Shown here: positions 1-10,945 of the stretch, piece by piece | How positions within the stretch are numbered: position 1 is the first letter of the stretch | How the letters are laid out: every line of letters starts with the position of its first letter | Source: Phyto melanocephala | Lineage: Eukaryota; Arthropoda; Insecta; Diptera; Rhinophoridae | Reading direction: 5' to 3' | DNA length: 64,000 nt | NCBI GenBank assembly: GCA_941918925.1 | Contig: OW799234.1 | Coordinates: 72,353,043-72,417,042 of the forward strand | Notes under the pieces: generated by a model | The model's database searches: none | What the model was told of the DNA's origin: nothing | Seen by the model: only the letters and a program-made list of their open reading frames with translations | Program-made: the position numbers and the translations under genes

Positions 1-3000
1 GTCCTGGTTCACAAGCTGCTGCCAATGTTTATGCCAAATTTACCGATGTTAATGCGGTACGCGAAGCCCCACAACGTTTCATACTACAGAGTGCATACGG
101 TATCCCCGGCCCGGGGGCCCAGTATCGTGAAAATCCGTATACCAGAATACAGCCCGTACAGGATTATCATAGAGTTGCTGCTGCTCTGGCAGCTGCTGCA
201 CCACCTCCTGGCCCAGCTGGTGTGGTGCAGGGACCACCTCCGCCCTCCAGTGTTAGCATTAGTGCACCACATGGTCTGGATTCAATGCATTTTGCCCATC
301 CACCTGCCACACATCAAACCGTATCGACTGGATCGACACAATTGCTTAGCAATGCGCCCAATTCAGCTACGGGAGCGAACACAACCGGTGGCGGTATGCC
401 CGGCACCAGCTCCCCCCATAACATTGTCAACAGTGCAACTGCACCAATGCCTGGCGGTGGTGGCAGCAACAGCAATAGCAGTAGTAGCATAATTGGAGGC
501 AAACGTATACTTTTGCCACCTACACATCGCCAGCAACCACAGCAATATTCCAATGAGTATCTGACAAATGCTGTTTCGGCAGCAGCTGCGGCGGCGTCTT
601 TAAATCGGCATGGGCCACCACAGGGACCACCTGACCCTGGTGGGCAACAGCCCTATAAAAAGATACGACTGAGTGATGCAAATAATGTTGTCACCAACTC
701 CTCAAACACTACCAATCACCTGCCTACAACACATCAACTGCAAAATGTCCAACCACCTCCGCCTAGTCAACACCAGCAGCACCAACAGCATCTTCAGCAG
801 CAGCAGCAACAACAGCAACAACACCATCAGCAGCAACAGCAGCAGCAGCAACGGCAACCTTCACCTGCCATAGGCTTAACACAGGCACAGGCAAATGCCT
901 TAAGATCTGCTAACGCTGCTGCAGTCCATGGTCACACATCATTGCCTCCACACACGCATTTAACGGTTCTGCCGCCCACTCATCTACCCCCGCAACATCA
1001 ACAGCCGCCAACAATGCAGCAACCGCAACCTGTGACGATGCATCAACTAAAAGTTGAAACGCAACAATTACCGCCACAACCAAATACCAACACACCGCCA
1101 ATAAATCGTGCTACACCAACGTCACTTGCTGCTGTTAATACGGCCCTTAATGTAATAACAAATTCTTCTACAACTTCTGCCGTTAAGGGCAATACCTCCT
1201 CTGCGTTAACCTCTGCGGCAATTACCACAGTTACCTCTTCCTCCTCCGTATCAACGACGAATACCACAGCCTCGTCGTCAACTACGTCGTCGTCATCGTC
1301 TACAGAAGCCTATCATCCTCAGGTGGAGGCTATTTCGCCTACGCTGCCCGCAGACAATGCCGAAGAGCGAGGTCCCACTGCCAAAGAGGAGCTGTTAATG
1401 CAAATTCAAAAAGTCGACACGGAAATTACTGGCGCTGATACGGCTTTAGCCTCTTTGCGCAAAAAGGAGAAGAGTCTTCTCGATGTGGCTGCTGCAGCTA
1501 AACAGCAAAAGGAACAGGCTGAGGCGGCCAGATTAAAGGCGGAAGCTGATGCCGAGGAAGATGCTGCCAATTCGTGGCGTTCAAAAACGCTGGCTCAGAA
1601 AATCTATTTGGCGAACCGTAAAACGGCCGCCTCACAACATTCCATACTGGACAGCTGTGGTGAACGCCATTTACTCCCGTTGTACAATCAACCTCTAGAT
1701 GTAGAACATTTAACCACATTTTTACAACGTCACCAAGACTTCATAAAAGGTCCTCTGCTGGAGCACATACGCAAGATTAAACACGACCGTTGGTTGCATC
1801 ACAGCAAGGTGGTGGAGACGTACTCTCAAATGACCGCGGAGTGGCAAAAACGTGTCGATAAGTCTGAAGCAAGCGCCAAGCGCCGGGCACGTGAAGCCAA
1901 AAATCGCGAATTTTTCGAGAAGGTTTTCACAGAACTGCGAAAACAACGCGAAGACAAGGAACGGTTTAATCGTGTAGGTTCGCGCATTAAGTCCGAAGCG
2001 GACTATGAGGAAATCATGGATGGTCTGCAAGAGCAAGCCATGGAGGTTAGGAAGATGCGCTCATATGCCATTATACCACCGCTTATGTACGATGCCAATC
2101 AACGAAAGTGTGTCTATCATAATGAGAACGGCCTTGTTGAGGACATGGTGGCAGTGCATAAAGAAAGGGCAAAACTAAACGTGTGGACAGCCGGTGAAAA
2201 GGAAATATTCAAAGAGAAATTCCTGCAACATCCCAAGAATTTTGGAGCAATAGCAGCCAGTTTAGATCGTAAGTCGGCGCAGGACTGTGTACGTTACTAC
2301 TACCTCAGCAAGAAAACAGAGAATTACAAGCAGTTGCTAAGAAAATCACGTCAGCGAACAAGAGCCTCAAAGACATTGCAAAAATCACAGCAACAACAGA
2401 CTCAGTGCATCATTGATTCGTTGACTACAGGCGTAACGACCCGGCTGCAAAGGGAGCAACAGCAAAAGACCGGAGGACGTTCAGCAGCGGCCGAAAGAGA
2501 ACGCGAAAGAGCGGAACGTGAAAAGGCAGCCGAAAAAGCAGTTGCCGAAGCTACTAAAGCTACAACTAATGTGAAATTTATTAAAACAGAGTCGACGGCA
2601 GCAGCAACATCTGCTGCGGACTTGGTGTCGACCACAGTTGATACCACTACTTACACAGAAGCGGCTAAAGCTACTTTGCAAAATAGTGGTAACAAATCAA
2701 CATCTTCAACGACTAGCACATCATCTGCCACATCCACATCCACAACTACAGCATCTACTGCCTCAAAAGGGCAGGCCGATATAAGTGAAGCAACTACTAG
2801 TACAGACTCTGCTTCCACAGGAACGGCAGCCAAAACGAAAGCGGGTGATTTTTCTGTCAAACTGGACGAACCCAAAATGGATAATTCCTCCACAGAGAGT
2901 AACTGTGCCAGCAACAAGAAAAAATCAAGCGATCCTAATAATTCAATGTCAAGTGATAAAATAAGTAGTAAAACAGAAGCCACAACTGCTGATAGTAGCA

Positions 3001-3655
3001 ATAACTGTAATAATTTTATGAAAGAGGAAGATCCTTTAGCTATATCTACAACCTCGATAACAGCAACAACAGCCACTGCTACAACAGCAGCTGCATCATC
3101 TTCAACGTCGACTGTGGTAACCAATGCAACAACAACTACACATCCGCCCTTACACAACACAACAACTACAACAACGCCAAATGGCATTAAGACCTCTTAT
3201 GCTGCTGCCATTGCTCAACAAGCTGCAGCGGTAGCCGCCGTCGTCAATGCAACAAATTCTATAGCCTCTGCGTCCAATGACAACAACAAATTATCAGCCA
3301 ACAGTAGTAGCGGCAGTAATGATAAAACAGTACTGGCGAACATAAACAGTAGTAAAATCTCGTCCACAAATGCTGCTGCTAAGGACATTGTCAGCACAGC
3401 TGCCGCAACCACTGCTACAACCTCCACCAATTCCCATAGTAGTAGTAATATTAGCAGTAATGCTAGTATCAGCACCAGTAGTAGTGCTGGCAGTAATATG
3501 CTGAAACAAACGGCCAACAATAACAACAACAATGTTACAACGCCGACTACCTCAACAACAGCTGGCAATTTCTTGGGCCAAAAACTCAAAGTGGCACAAG
3601 TTGAAAGCCTTATGGGGGCAAATAACAATAATACAGACTGTAACTCAGATGTTAG
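1..3655 (+). CDS. Smr: Smrter (NCoR/SMRT-type nuclear receptor corepressor), internal exon, 5' end outside window
   Basis: The frame is open from position 3 with no usable ATG near the left edge, so the coding region enters from outside. In order: a Pro/Ala-rich segment, a Q/H tract at about 767-855, a Ser/Thr-rich stretch, a charged coiled coil at about 1381-1580, and a conserved block at about 1590-1970 (LPLYNQP, then YEKVF-like and RKQRE motifs). Then comes the deacetylase-activation plus SANT1 module at about 2055-2345, with IPPLMYDANQR, NVWTAGEKEIFKEKF, QHPKNFGAIA and RYYYLSKKTENYK. This order and these motifs are those of NCoR1/SMRT and fly Smrter, which bridge unliganded nuclear receptors (EcR in flies) to HDAC3-type deacetylases in the nucleus. 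The remainder is low-complexity S/T/N/A sequence. The exon ends at GATGTTAG|GTAAGA, leaving two bases of a codon. The second SANT domain and receptor-interaction motifs are absent and must lie downstream. Confidence 0.93.
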
Positions 3656-3730
3656 GTAAGATTTGTTTTTGAAAATAGATTATTGAAAAATAGTGCAGAT
3701 TTATTAAAAACATGTTTGATTTTATTTTAG
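3656..3730 (+). other. Smr: Smr intron, 75 bp
   Basis: The donor is GTAAGA and the acceptor follows a T-rich run ending TTTTATTTTAG. Reading through the donor hits a stop at once (AGG TAA). Joining AG to the T at 3731 restores one open frame (AGT, Ser, then Asp-Ser-Lys-Lys-Lys-Arg), which supports both junctions. It has the size of a typical short fly intron. Confidence 0.9.
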
Positions 3731-4227
3731 TGATTCCAAAAAGAAGCGTGTTGTCGACATGGATAATTCAAATACATTGACGAATACCAGCAGCAGCAAC
3801 AGCAAATCCAACACCACTACGAATACGATTAATACAACAACGGTGGCAAACATTAATAACCAACAACAACCTCCTAATACTAGCAATCTTAATAAAAGTT
3901 TAGCCTCAACAGTAACAGCAACATCTGTGGCTAGTTGCAATCCTGCCAATATTAATAGCAACATCTCAGCAAATGATATTGTTGCATCTAAAGCCGCCAC
4001 GGTTTTAACAACTGGTTCTGCTGCTGCTGCAGCTGCTTCAATCACAACAATACCAAATGCTGTTTCCTCGGGTCATGTCACATCGGCTGCCACTATTTCA
4101 TCAACCTGTTCCTCATCATCATCAACATCATCCGCCATTACAATAACATCAGCAGTTACGACTGCTACATCAGCAACAACGACGATTTCATCGTTAATAC
4201 TCGATCAGAATTTAATCGATGGTAAAG
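3731..4227 (+). CDS. Smr: Smrter, next coding exon
   Basis: After splicing, the frame continues through a basic KKKR patch (possible nuclear-localisation element, inferred) into 165 codons of Asn/Ser/Thr/Ala-rich low-complexity sequence, matching the end of the previous exon in composition. It has no stop and no recognisable domain. The exon closes at GATGGTAAAG|GTAAGT, a consensus donor, leaving one base of the next codon; the frame otherwise runs about 15 codons into the intron before stopping. It would connect NCoR SANT1 to SANT2. An alternative exon end is possible but less likely given the donor quality. Confidence 0.85.
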
Positions 4228-4599
4228 GTAAGTTTTCACTAAACCTTTTCAAACATCATTTTTTGTATTTATAAGGCTTGTATTTGTTTACATTTTAACA
4301 TTTTACCTGAATGTAAATAGAACAGAGAAAATCTAGCAAATTAATATACAAGGGACAGCATATTTGTAAAGTAGCATGGTAGGAAGGTAGGAAAGAGAGG
4401 TGATGAAAGCTGATAAGACACCTTTAACACGCATAGTCGGAGATCTATGTGGTTCAATGTGTTTCTCTTTGGTGAAATAATAAATTAAGATTTAAGGGCA
4501 AGCAAGAGAAATAGAGTAATTTAAAGGACATAAAGTAAATACAGTCTTAAAGCTTTCAGTGTCCTTCCACTAACCAGACTTTCCCCATAATTAATTCAA
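4228..4599. other. Intron start, no feature seen
   Basis: AT-rich sequence directly after the splice donor, without coding potential or recognisable repeats. Confidence 0.6.
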
Positions 4600-4960
4600 A
4601 GATTTTCAATAGTTTGCACTCTGAGACATTACCCAATTCATCGTAGAATCGCGTACATAACCACTTAACTCTATGGTTCTGTAATCTTCGGCAGTGACAG
4701 ACAACATGTTCTACCGTTTCTATCTATTCCTCATTCTACATAGTCCGGAGTGCCGCAATTCCTTCTACTGATCCTAGTTCTACTGGACACTGCCCCTGCA
4801 ATAGTGACCCTCAGACATACCCTATTAAGATCCAGGAGTAACGTTGAGTCTTCCGAGTTTATCCTTGGCCATAAAGCCTTTGACACTACGCAATATCTTC
4901 TGTTCCTCCATGCCATATCAGTTCTGTCTGATGTTGACGCCCTTGTTTAGTAGCATAATC
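4600..4960 (-). pseudogene. Non-LTR retrotransposon ORF2 C-terminal remnant (LOA/I/Jockey-like)
   Basis: Read on the minus strand, two frames together give a KALWPRINSEDSTLLLDLNR-like segment, a CGTPDYV patch, and then ETVEHVVCHC followed by WLCTRFYDELGNVS. This is the RNase-H-to-HxxxC zinc-knuckle end typical of insect non-LTR ORF2 proteins. Several stops and frameshifts show it is dead. It lies just inside the Smr intron. The exact clade is uncertain. Confidence 0.7.
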
Positions 4961-5299
4961 TTGTCAGATTTAAAATTTAAATTTTTTATTTTCTTTTGTT
5001 TTCCGCTTTTTCTTTTGTATGTAGTCTGGAGTCGTTTTTAAACACTGCACACTGAAGATTGAGGACTTCTTAAAAGTTGTGAATTTTAGTACTACTATAT
5101 GCAGTAAAAAATTGCAAAATATTTTCACGCGCCCAACTGACTTCAATTAATTTTGAGTCGAATAATACTCGTAGTTATTTGTAGACTTTCGACAAAAAAA
5201 TTTTAAATTTTCTTTAACATAAAATTAAACTCTATAAGACTATTCATACATATATCGCAATTATCGTCTTAAGTATAATAAATATGTCTTTTTAAATCC
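4961..5299. other. AT-rich spacer, nothing recognised
   Basis: T-rich and A-rich sequence with no coding or repeat signal that I can support. Confidence 0.5.
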
Positions 5300-7290
5300 A
5301 TTTGTTTTTCCAATTTTCTGATAAATTTTAAAATTTTACTTTATTTTGTCAAACCTCTATAGTTTATTTCATATTCATTTCAAACCGCGTCTTAAATTAA
5401 ATTGTATCAAATGCCTTTTCTCTTACGCAAATACGGAGTTAGCACGCAATACCACAATATAGAAAGTGTATCCAGGGGGCATAACTATCAGATTATAGAA
5501 ATGGAATTCCTGAATTTATTTTGTAAAGTTTTGTAAATTTTATTTTTATCGATATTTTCTCATATGAAATGTCTGAAGTAATTTTGCCCATTATAGGAAA
5601 ATATGGAGGTGGCACTCAAGACCACTATATGAAAAGTGTAACCAACATTTTATGATAGAGGTGGGCATTTAAGAAGCCGTGTCAAAGTGATTACTTATAA
5701 TGACCTCTATTTAGATATTTAAACACAGAGGGACATTATTCCTTCAAAATTATATGAATTAAGGAAATAGTATTATATAGGAGGTGGGCGTTAAAACGGG
5801 CGTGGCACCTTAATTTACACATTATAATAATATTCATCAAAAACCTATATTTGCAAAATTTCTATATCGGACATTTGAAATAAACTTGAAATCACACTTT
5901 GCGGTTTCTTACACTTTGAACCTATTGCATCAATTGATTGATTGAACTCCTTTCGTAATGTACGAATTTAAAAAAAAATTTTAGAAAACATCTTTTTTTT
6001 CTCAAAAAATATATCTATCAAATTTTATCATCATTGTGTTTAGAAGCAATCGCATTTTATTCGATTCCCGAAAGAAATTGTTTTTAAGACTTTGTCTTAC
6101 ATTATAAGCTACTAGAAAATCCCGGTGCGCGTTGCTACGACCCTTCATGAATTTTAATCGCATTCTAAATTTTAATCGAATATCAAGTGCAAAGCTAAAA
6201 ACTATAACGTTTTCTTTATGAGCGTGGCACTGCCCACTTTTATAATTACGAAACTGTATAGTAATGACAGCTCAATAAGTGTGCAAAGTTTCAGAAAAGT
6301 CCGTCCATTGAAAGTACCTTAAAATTATAACTTTTTTAATGGGCCTAGCCCTACCCACTTTTCTAATCACGAAATTATAAAGTCATGACAGCTCAATATG
6401 TGTGCAAAGTTTCAGAAAAATCGGTCCAGTGCAAGTACCTCAAAATGATACCTTTTTTATGGGCGTGGCACTGCCCACTATTCTAAATACAAAACTGTAT
6501 AGTCATGACAACTCAATATGTGTGCATAGTTTCAGAAAAATCGGTCCAGTGCAAGTACCTCAAAATGCTACCTTTTTTTAATAGGCGTGGCACTGCCCAC
6601 TTTTCTAATGACGAAAGTGTAAAGTCATGACAGCTCAGTATGTTTGCAAAGTTTCAGAAAATTCGGTCCTGTGCAAGTAGCTAAAACTGATAACTAACTG
6701 ATAAAACTAACACTTTTCTAAATACAAAACTGTATAGTCATGACAACTCAATATGTGTGCAAAGTTTCATAAAAATCGGTCCAGTGCAAGTACCTCAAAA
6801 TTAAAACTTTTTTAGGGGCGTGGCCCCGCCCACTTTTCTTATCACGAAATTATTTAGTCATGACAGCTCGATATGTGTGCAAAGTTTCAGAAAAATCGGT
6901 CAAGTGCAAGTAGCTAAAACTGATAACTAATTTTTATGGGCGTGGCCCCGCCCACTTTTTTCCACCGATAAACACTCCCTGGTATGTGTACAACAACTTG
7001 TCAAAGTTTGAGTCCGATCGGTTTTACAGTTTCGGAGTCTATAGCTCACACACACACACAGAGTTTCACTTTTATATATAGATAACTCTCTTATACCTCT
7101 TTAGCCCATTTTCAATACCAGACATTTCTGATCTACAAAAAACATTCTGGCAAAATTTTATCCCAATAGCTTTTTCTGCTCGAGCTCCTCTACCGTGCTT
7201 TCAATAGGCGGACAGACGAACGGACATAGCTAGATCCAAAATGAAACCAGAACTCAGAAAATATGTATTTTATGGGGTCTAAAATAAATA
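5300..7290 (+). mobile_element. Old divergent INE-1/Helentron-like element, split by a later insertion
   Basis: The left part carries AGGTGGGCGTTAAAACGGGCG near 5780 and the right part carries TTTCAATAGGCGGACAGACG, GGACATAGCTAGATC and TTTTATGGGGTCTAAAAT at 7198-7290. These match the layout of the element at 52553-53981. The CCGACCCCATAAAGTATAT-type block plus a GGACAGAC run is the signature I associate with Drosophila INE-1/DINE-1. A different repeat (6114-7082) interrupts it. The left boundary is vague. Confidence 0.55.
6114..7082 (+). repeat. Dispersed repeat with about seven internal ~120-bp tandem units
   Basis: It opens with TACTAGAAAATCCCGGTGCGCG and closes with TTTTATATATAGAT. Inside, the motif GGGCGTGGCACTGCCCAC recurs near 6223, 6341, 6460, 6582, a degenerate 6705, 6816 and 6937. 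Each unit continues with AGTCATGACAGCTCAATATG and TTTCAGAAAAATCGGTCCAG. Shorter relatives lie at 33998-34335 and 36490-36665. Class unassigned; no coding capacity seen. Confidence 0.85.
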
Positions 7291-7636
7291 TTTTGTCAAG
7301 TCAATAACTCGAAGCTTCAAAAGTCATACGAAGTTTTGGTTAATATCAAGGCATGTTTATTCATCAGGTAGGCGCAGTTCGAAGGGAATTTGTTTTATTA
7401 ATGCCAAGGCATATCCATTAGGTATATGCATCGCGGCAACAAAAACAACAATAAAAAACACATGTATTTTGTTTTTGTGTATATGCCGGCATATGTCAAA
7501 CAATTTTTTTTATTTTCTTCTTCAATTTGAATAATTTTTAAAAAACTTTAAAGCGAAAACTTTTTATTCATGGTTTTGTATTTTTTTAAAACGTTTTAAA
7601 TCAACTGAAACGGCAAATTATTTATTTTATAATAAA

Positions 7637-8316
7637 AACAAGTAAGAGCGATATATTCGGCCGTGCCGAATCTTATATACCCTTCACAACGAGAAGTCAT
7701 GCAATAACAGTAGTTTGTGTCACCATTCGTCCCATATGAAATACGTACATACATATAAAAACATACATATATAAAAACATCCCATTGTAAAATTATAAAT
7801 TCACGTATGTATGCTAAAAAAACAAAAAAAAAAAAATTTAAAAAAAAATTTAGAAAAAAAAATTTAAAAAAAAAAATTATTATATATATAATATATATAA
7901 AACAAAAAAAAAATATAAAAAAAATTAAAAAAAATAAAAATATAAATACTATATTAAATAAAAAATAAAAAAAAAAATAAAAAAAAAAATAAAAAAAAAA
8001 ATTTTTTTGGCCCAGTATACACGCTTGTATGTATGTATGTTGTTGTTGTAATGTTGTTTTTGTGAATAAAAAATCGAGCTGGTCGTGGGTTTTTGCTCAT
8101 ATCTCAGTTGTTTATGTACCGATGTTTCTGATTTTCAATACCGTTCTACTCCCGAATATTTCTGATATTATAATACCTCACCCGGGTCCAAGCGATATCG
8201 GGGGGCTTCAAAAAGTTGATTTCAACATACACACGGACAGACTGACAGAGCTTAATCGACTCCCCTATTCATAAGCTTTCAGAAAATATATACTTTTTCA
8301 CTGTGTGAAGGGTATA
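7637..8316 (+). mobile_element. INE-1/Helentron-like non-autonomous element (internal deletion near 3' end)
   Basis: It begins ACAAGTAAGAGCGATATATTC with the hairpin ATTCGGC-CGT-GCCGAAT, then TATACCCTTCACAAC, an A/T-only core of about 200 bp, GGGGGGCTTCAAAAAGTTGA, one GGACAGAC and ATAAGCTTTCAGAAAATATA. It ends CACTGTGTGAAGGGTATA. The usual CTTTATGGGGTCGGAA block is missing, so this copy is deleted there. Confidence 0.85.
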
Positions 8317-8815
8317 ATAAAAGAAATTTAGTTTGACAAATGCAGGCAAGACTTTGTAAAAAGTTGGTAACGCTCAAGGCGAATTCATACAGGTGAAATT
8401 ATCAGCACATGATGATGGGGAAACATAATGTCTAATTTTATTGAATTCTCCTTGATTCCATTTATTAATGCAGGTATGGAAAATTACATTTTGGATTCCG
8501 AATTAAACATTTAACTTAATTGTGCTTTTTTGATGATAAATTTACCAACTTTATGTATATTTGTTGTTCTTGCACCATTTATAATGTGCTTCACAAACAC
8601 ATATCCTTTTTTTAATAAAGTTTTATTGAATTAAACATATAAAAACAGCTGTTCCATCTCTGTCATACAAATTGGCCTTGACAGAAAAAATCCCCTAAAA
8701 AGTTGCTTTGTTGTATCAACTCGCCCAAGGCGAATTTATACAGGTGAAATTATCAGCCCAGCTGATAGGGAACACTGCTGTCAAACTCCATATATAAAAA
8801 ATTATTGTTTGTTTT

Positions 8816-9576
8816 TATACCCTTCACCTGTGGTGCACAAGGGTATATATAGCTTTGTCATTCCGTTTGTAATTTCTACAATTTTCATTTCCGACCCCAT
8901 AAAGTATATATTTTTTGAAAGCTTATGAATAGAGGAGTCGATTAAGCCCTGACCGTCTGTCCGTCTATCCGTCTGTCCGTCTGCCCGTCTGTCCGTGTGT
9001 TGGTTGAAATCAACTTTTAGAAGCAACTATATGTTCCTCAGATCTGTATATGGTATCAATCTCTTGGAAATATCCAGGAATGAATCGCTATTGAAATTCA
9101 GCACAATCGCCCCATAACTTTCTGAGATATGAGCAAAAAACCACGACCACCTCGTTTTTTTTACAATTACAACAACAACATACATACATAGATACATGTA
9201 AAAAACATACCAAACAAAAAAAATTACAAAAAAAAAAAATATTAAAAATAAGAAAAAAATAATAAAAAAAAACTACAAAAAAAAAATTTAAAAAAAATTT
9301 AAAAAAAAATTTAAAAAAATTTTTTAAAAATTTTTCTAAAAAAAATTTTTTAAAAAAATTTAAAAAAAATAATAAAATATAAATAATATATTAAATAAAA
9401 TAAAATAAAATTTTTCTGGCTCAGCTGGGATTCGATGCCACATTTATTCTAACGTGTACGTATGCACGTATTTTATATGGGATTAATGGTGATACAAACA
9501 ATTGTTATTGCATGACTACACGTTGTGAAGGGTATATAAGATTCGGCACGGCCGAATATAGCACTGTTACTTGTTT
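8816..9576 (-). mobile_element. INE-1/Helentron-like non-autonomous element
   Basis: Reverse orientation: TATACCCTTCACCTGTGGTG, then CCGACCCCATAAAGTATATA, a GTCTGTCC run of about five units, an A/T core at about 9205-9410, GCTCAGCTGGGATTCGATGC, and the terminal hairpin GATTCGGCACGGCCGAATAT followed by ACTTGTT. It belongs to the same subfamily as 27982-28740 (GGTGCAC rather than CACTGTG near the end). Confidence 0.87.
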
Positions 9577-9879
9577 ATAAGTGGTATTTGACAGAGAACA
9601 TCACAGCGAATTCGCCGTTGCATATACCTGTATGCATATGCCTTGAACTCGCCGTTGCATATACCTGTTTGAATATGCCTTGGTAACGCTAATAAAATGT
9701 ATATAAAAAAAAGTCAGCTGATTGGATACGAGTACCTTATGGATATGCCTTGATTAATGCTTTTTATATCTAAAAGTTTGCATTTGAAATAAGTGAGAGA
9801 AGAGAGAGGATTATTTTCTCCTAAATATTTGTTAAAATTGTAAATCATTTTTTTCGGAATTTTTTTCATAAATTATTAA

Positions 9880-10050
9880 CAACAGACCACCAACCTAAAC
9901 AACAGTGGCAGGCGTTGCGTTATATTCCACTGAGCGGTAACACTGAGGTGACAAACCTAAACAAGAGCGGCCACGTGATGTAATTAACAGTAATGCTCAC
10001 TTAGCTAAAATGGCATTACTTTTCAACAATTACAAAAGTAAATGATTGAA
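9880..10050 (+). repeat. Dispersed repeat (ACCTAAACAAGAGCGGC family)
   Basis: CAACCTAAACAACAGTGGCAG, GAGCGGTAACACTGAGGTGA and ATGGCATTACTTTTCAACAA recur in the same order at 46108-46275. That second copy has an inverted end near 46424-46440, suggesting a MITE-like origin. No target duplication could be set here. Confidence 0.6.
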
Positions 10051-10945
10051 AAAGCGAGGCTTGTTTATAACAAAATAATTCGTGCAATCTTTTAAGACAT
10101 TATCATCTCTTTTAGATCCCTAGATATGCGATATTAAATATTTCCATTTTATGGCAAATGAGTTTGTCATTAATTTAATTAAATTAATTTTCCCAAAATC
10201 ATGACCTTTTATTTCATGCAGCTTATTAGTCACATGCTGTGAAAATTAAAAGAAAAAAAATTGATGCAACTGAGTAGTGACCAGCCTTAAAGTTACCTTA
10301 AAGTTAGATAGACGAAAGATGTATAAGTAGATAGTTATTGTTTATAGAAATACTTTTAAAACAGCCAAGATAGTTTCACAATAGTCAGTGGTATTCTTAT
10401 ACATTCATACATATGTACATGCATACATACACACATGTATTTATGTATGTTACCAGTTCATTAAATGATTTTTTTAAACTATTTTCCCATCTATAACATT
10501 GGATGTGAATGAAGTGTGTGCTATTTAAAAGGATGGATTTATTTCATATTTGTATAGATTTAAAAAAAATCACAAAAAAAATCTGTAAAAAACACAACAA
10601 ATAATCATTCCATAGAGAGCACACCATCTAAAAAAAAAAGTGTAAAAAATAACATCAACTAAATGACAGACATCTACAGCAAACGACCGCTGGCAGGCAG
10701 CAACAAACAACAAAAAAAAAATTAATTTAATTGAGTTTAATTAACTCACAGGGGATACAAATGAGTGAATGAATACATAAATATATATAATACAGTATGC
10801 GGATTGTGTTGCACACAAATCAACAAAAAGTAAAAAAAAAAATGCAAATCCACGCACTGCACCAGTTAAAAAAATCTCCCCTTGTTCTCTCTCGCTTAAT
10901 CGTAGTTGTTAAAAGAAAGCAAGAAAAATTAACACAAGTTAACCA
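10051..10945. other. AT-rich spacer, nothing recognised
   Basis: Contains short CATA-type microsatellite runs near 10405-10450 and several A-runs. No coding or element signature was found. Confidence 0.5.

Larger units (their letters stand above)
7404..9690. repeat. Composite repeat bounded by ~30-bp inverted ends, hosting two Helentron-like insertions
   Basis: The left end reads CCAAGGCATATCCATTAGGT and the right end, reversed, CCAAGGCATATTCAAACAGG, each continuing into TATATGCA and a GCSGC motif. The interior segment at 8340-8815 is related to 26540-26818. The elements at 7637-8316 and 8816-9576 look like later insertions. Boundaries are approximate and the family is unknown. Confidence 0.55.

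Noticed and set aside
2651..3628. Long minus-strand frames opposite the Smr exon (178 and 137 residues)
   Set aside because: Val/Leu/Ala-rich mirror images of the Ser/Thr/Asn repeats on the coding strand.
222..3659. Treating 222 as the start of the first coding region
   Set aside because: The codon there is GTG, and the same frame is open back to position 3 with Smr-like sequence; the stop at 3657 is the intron donor itself.
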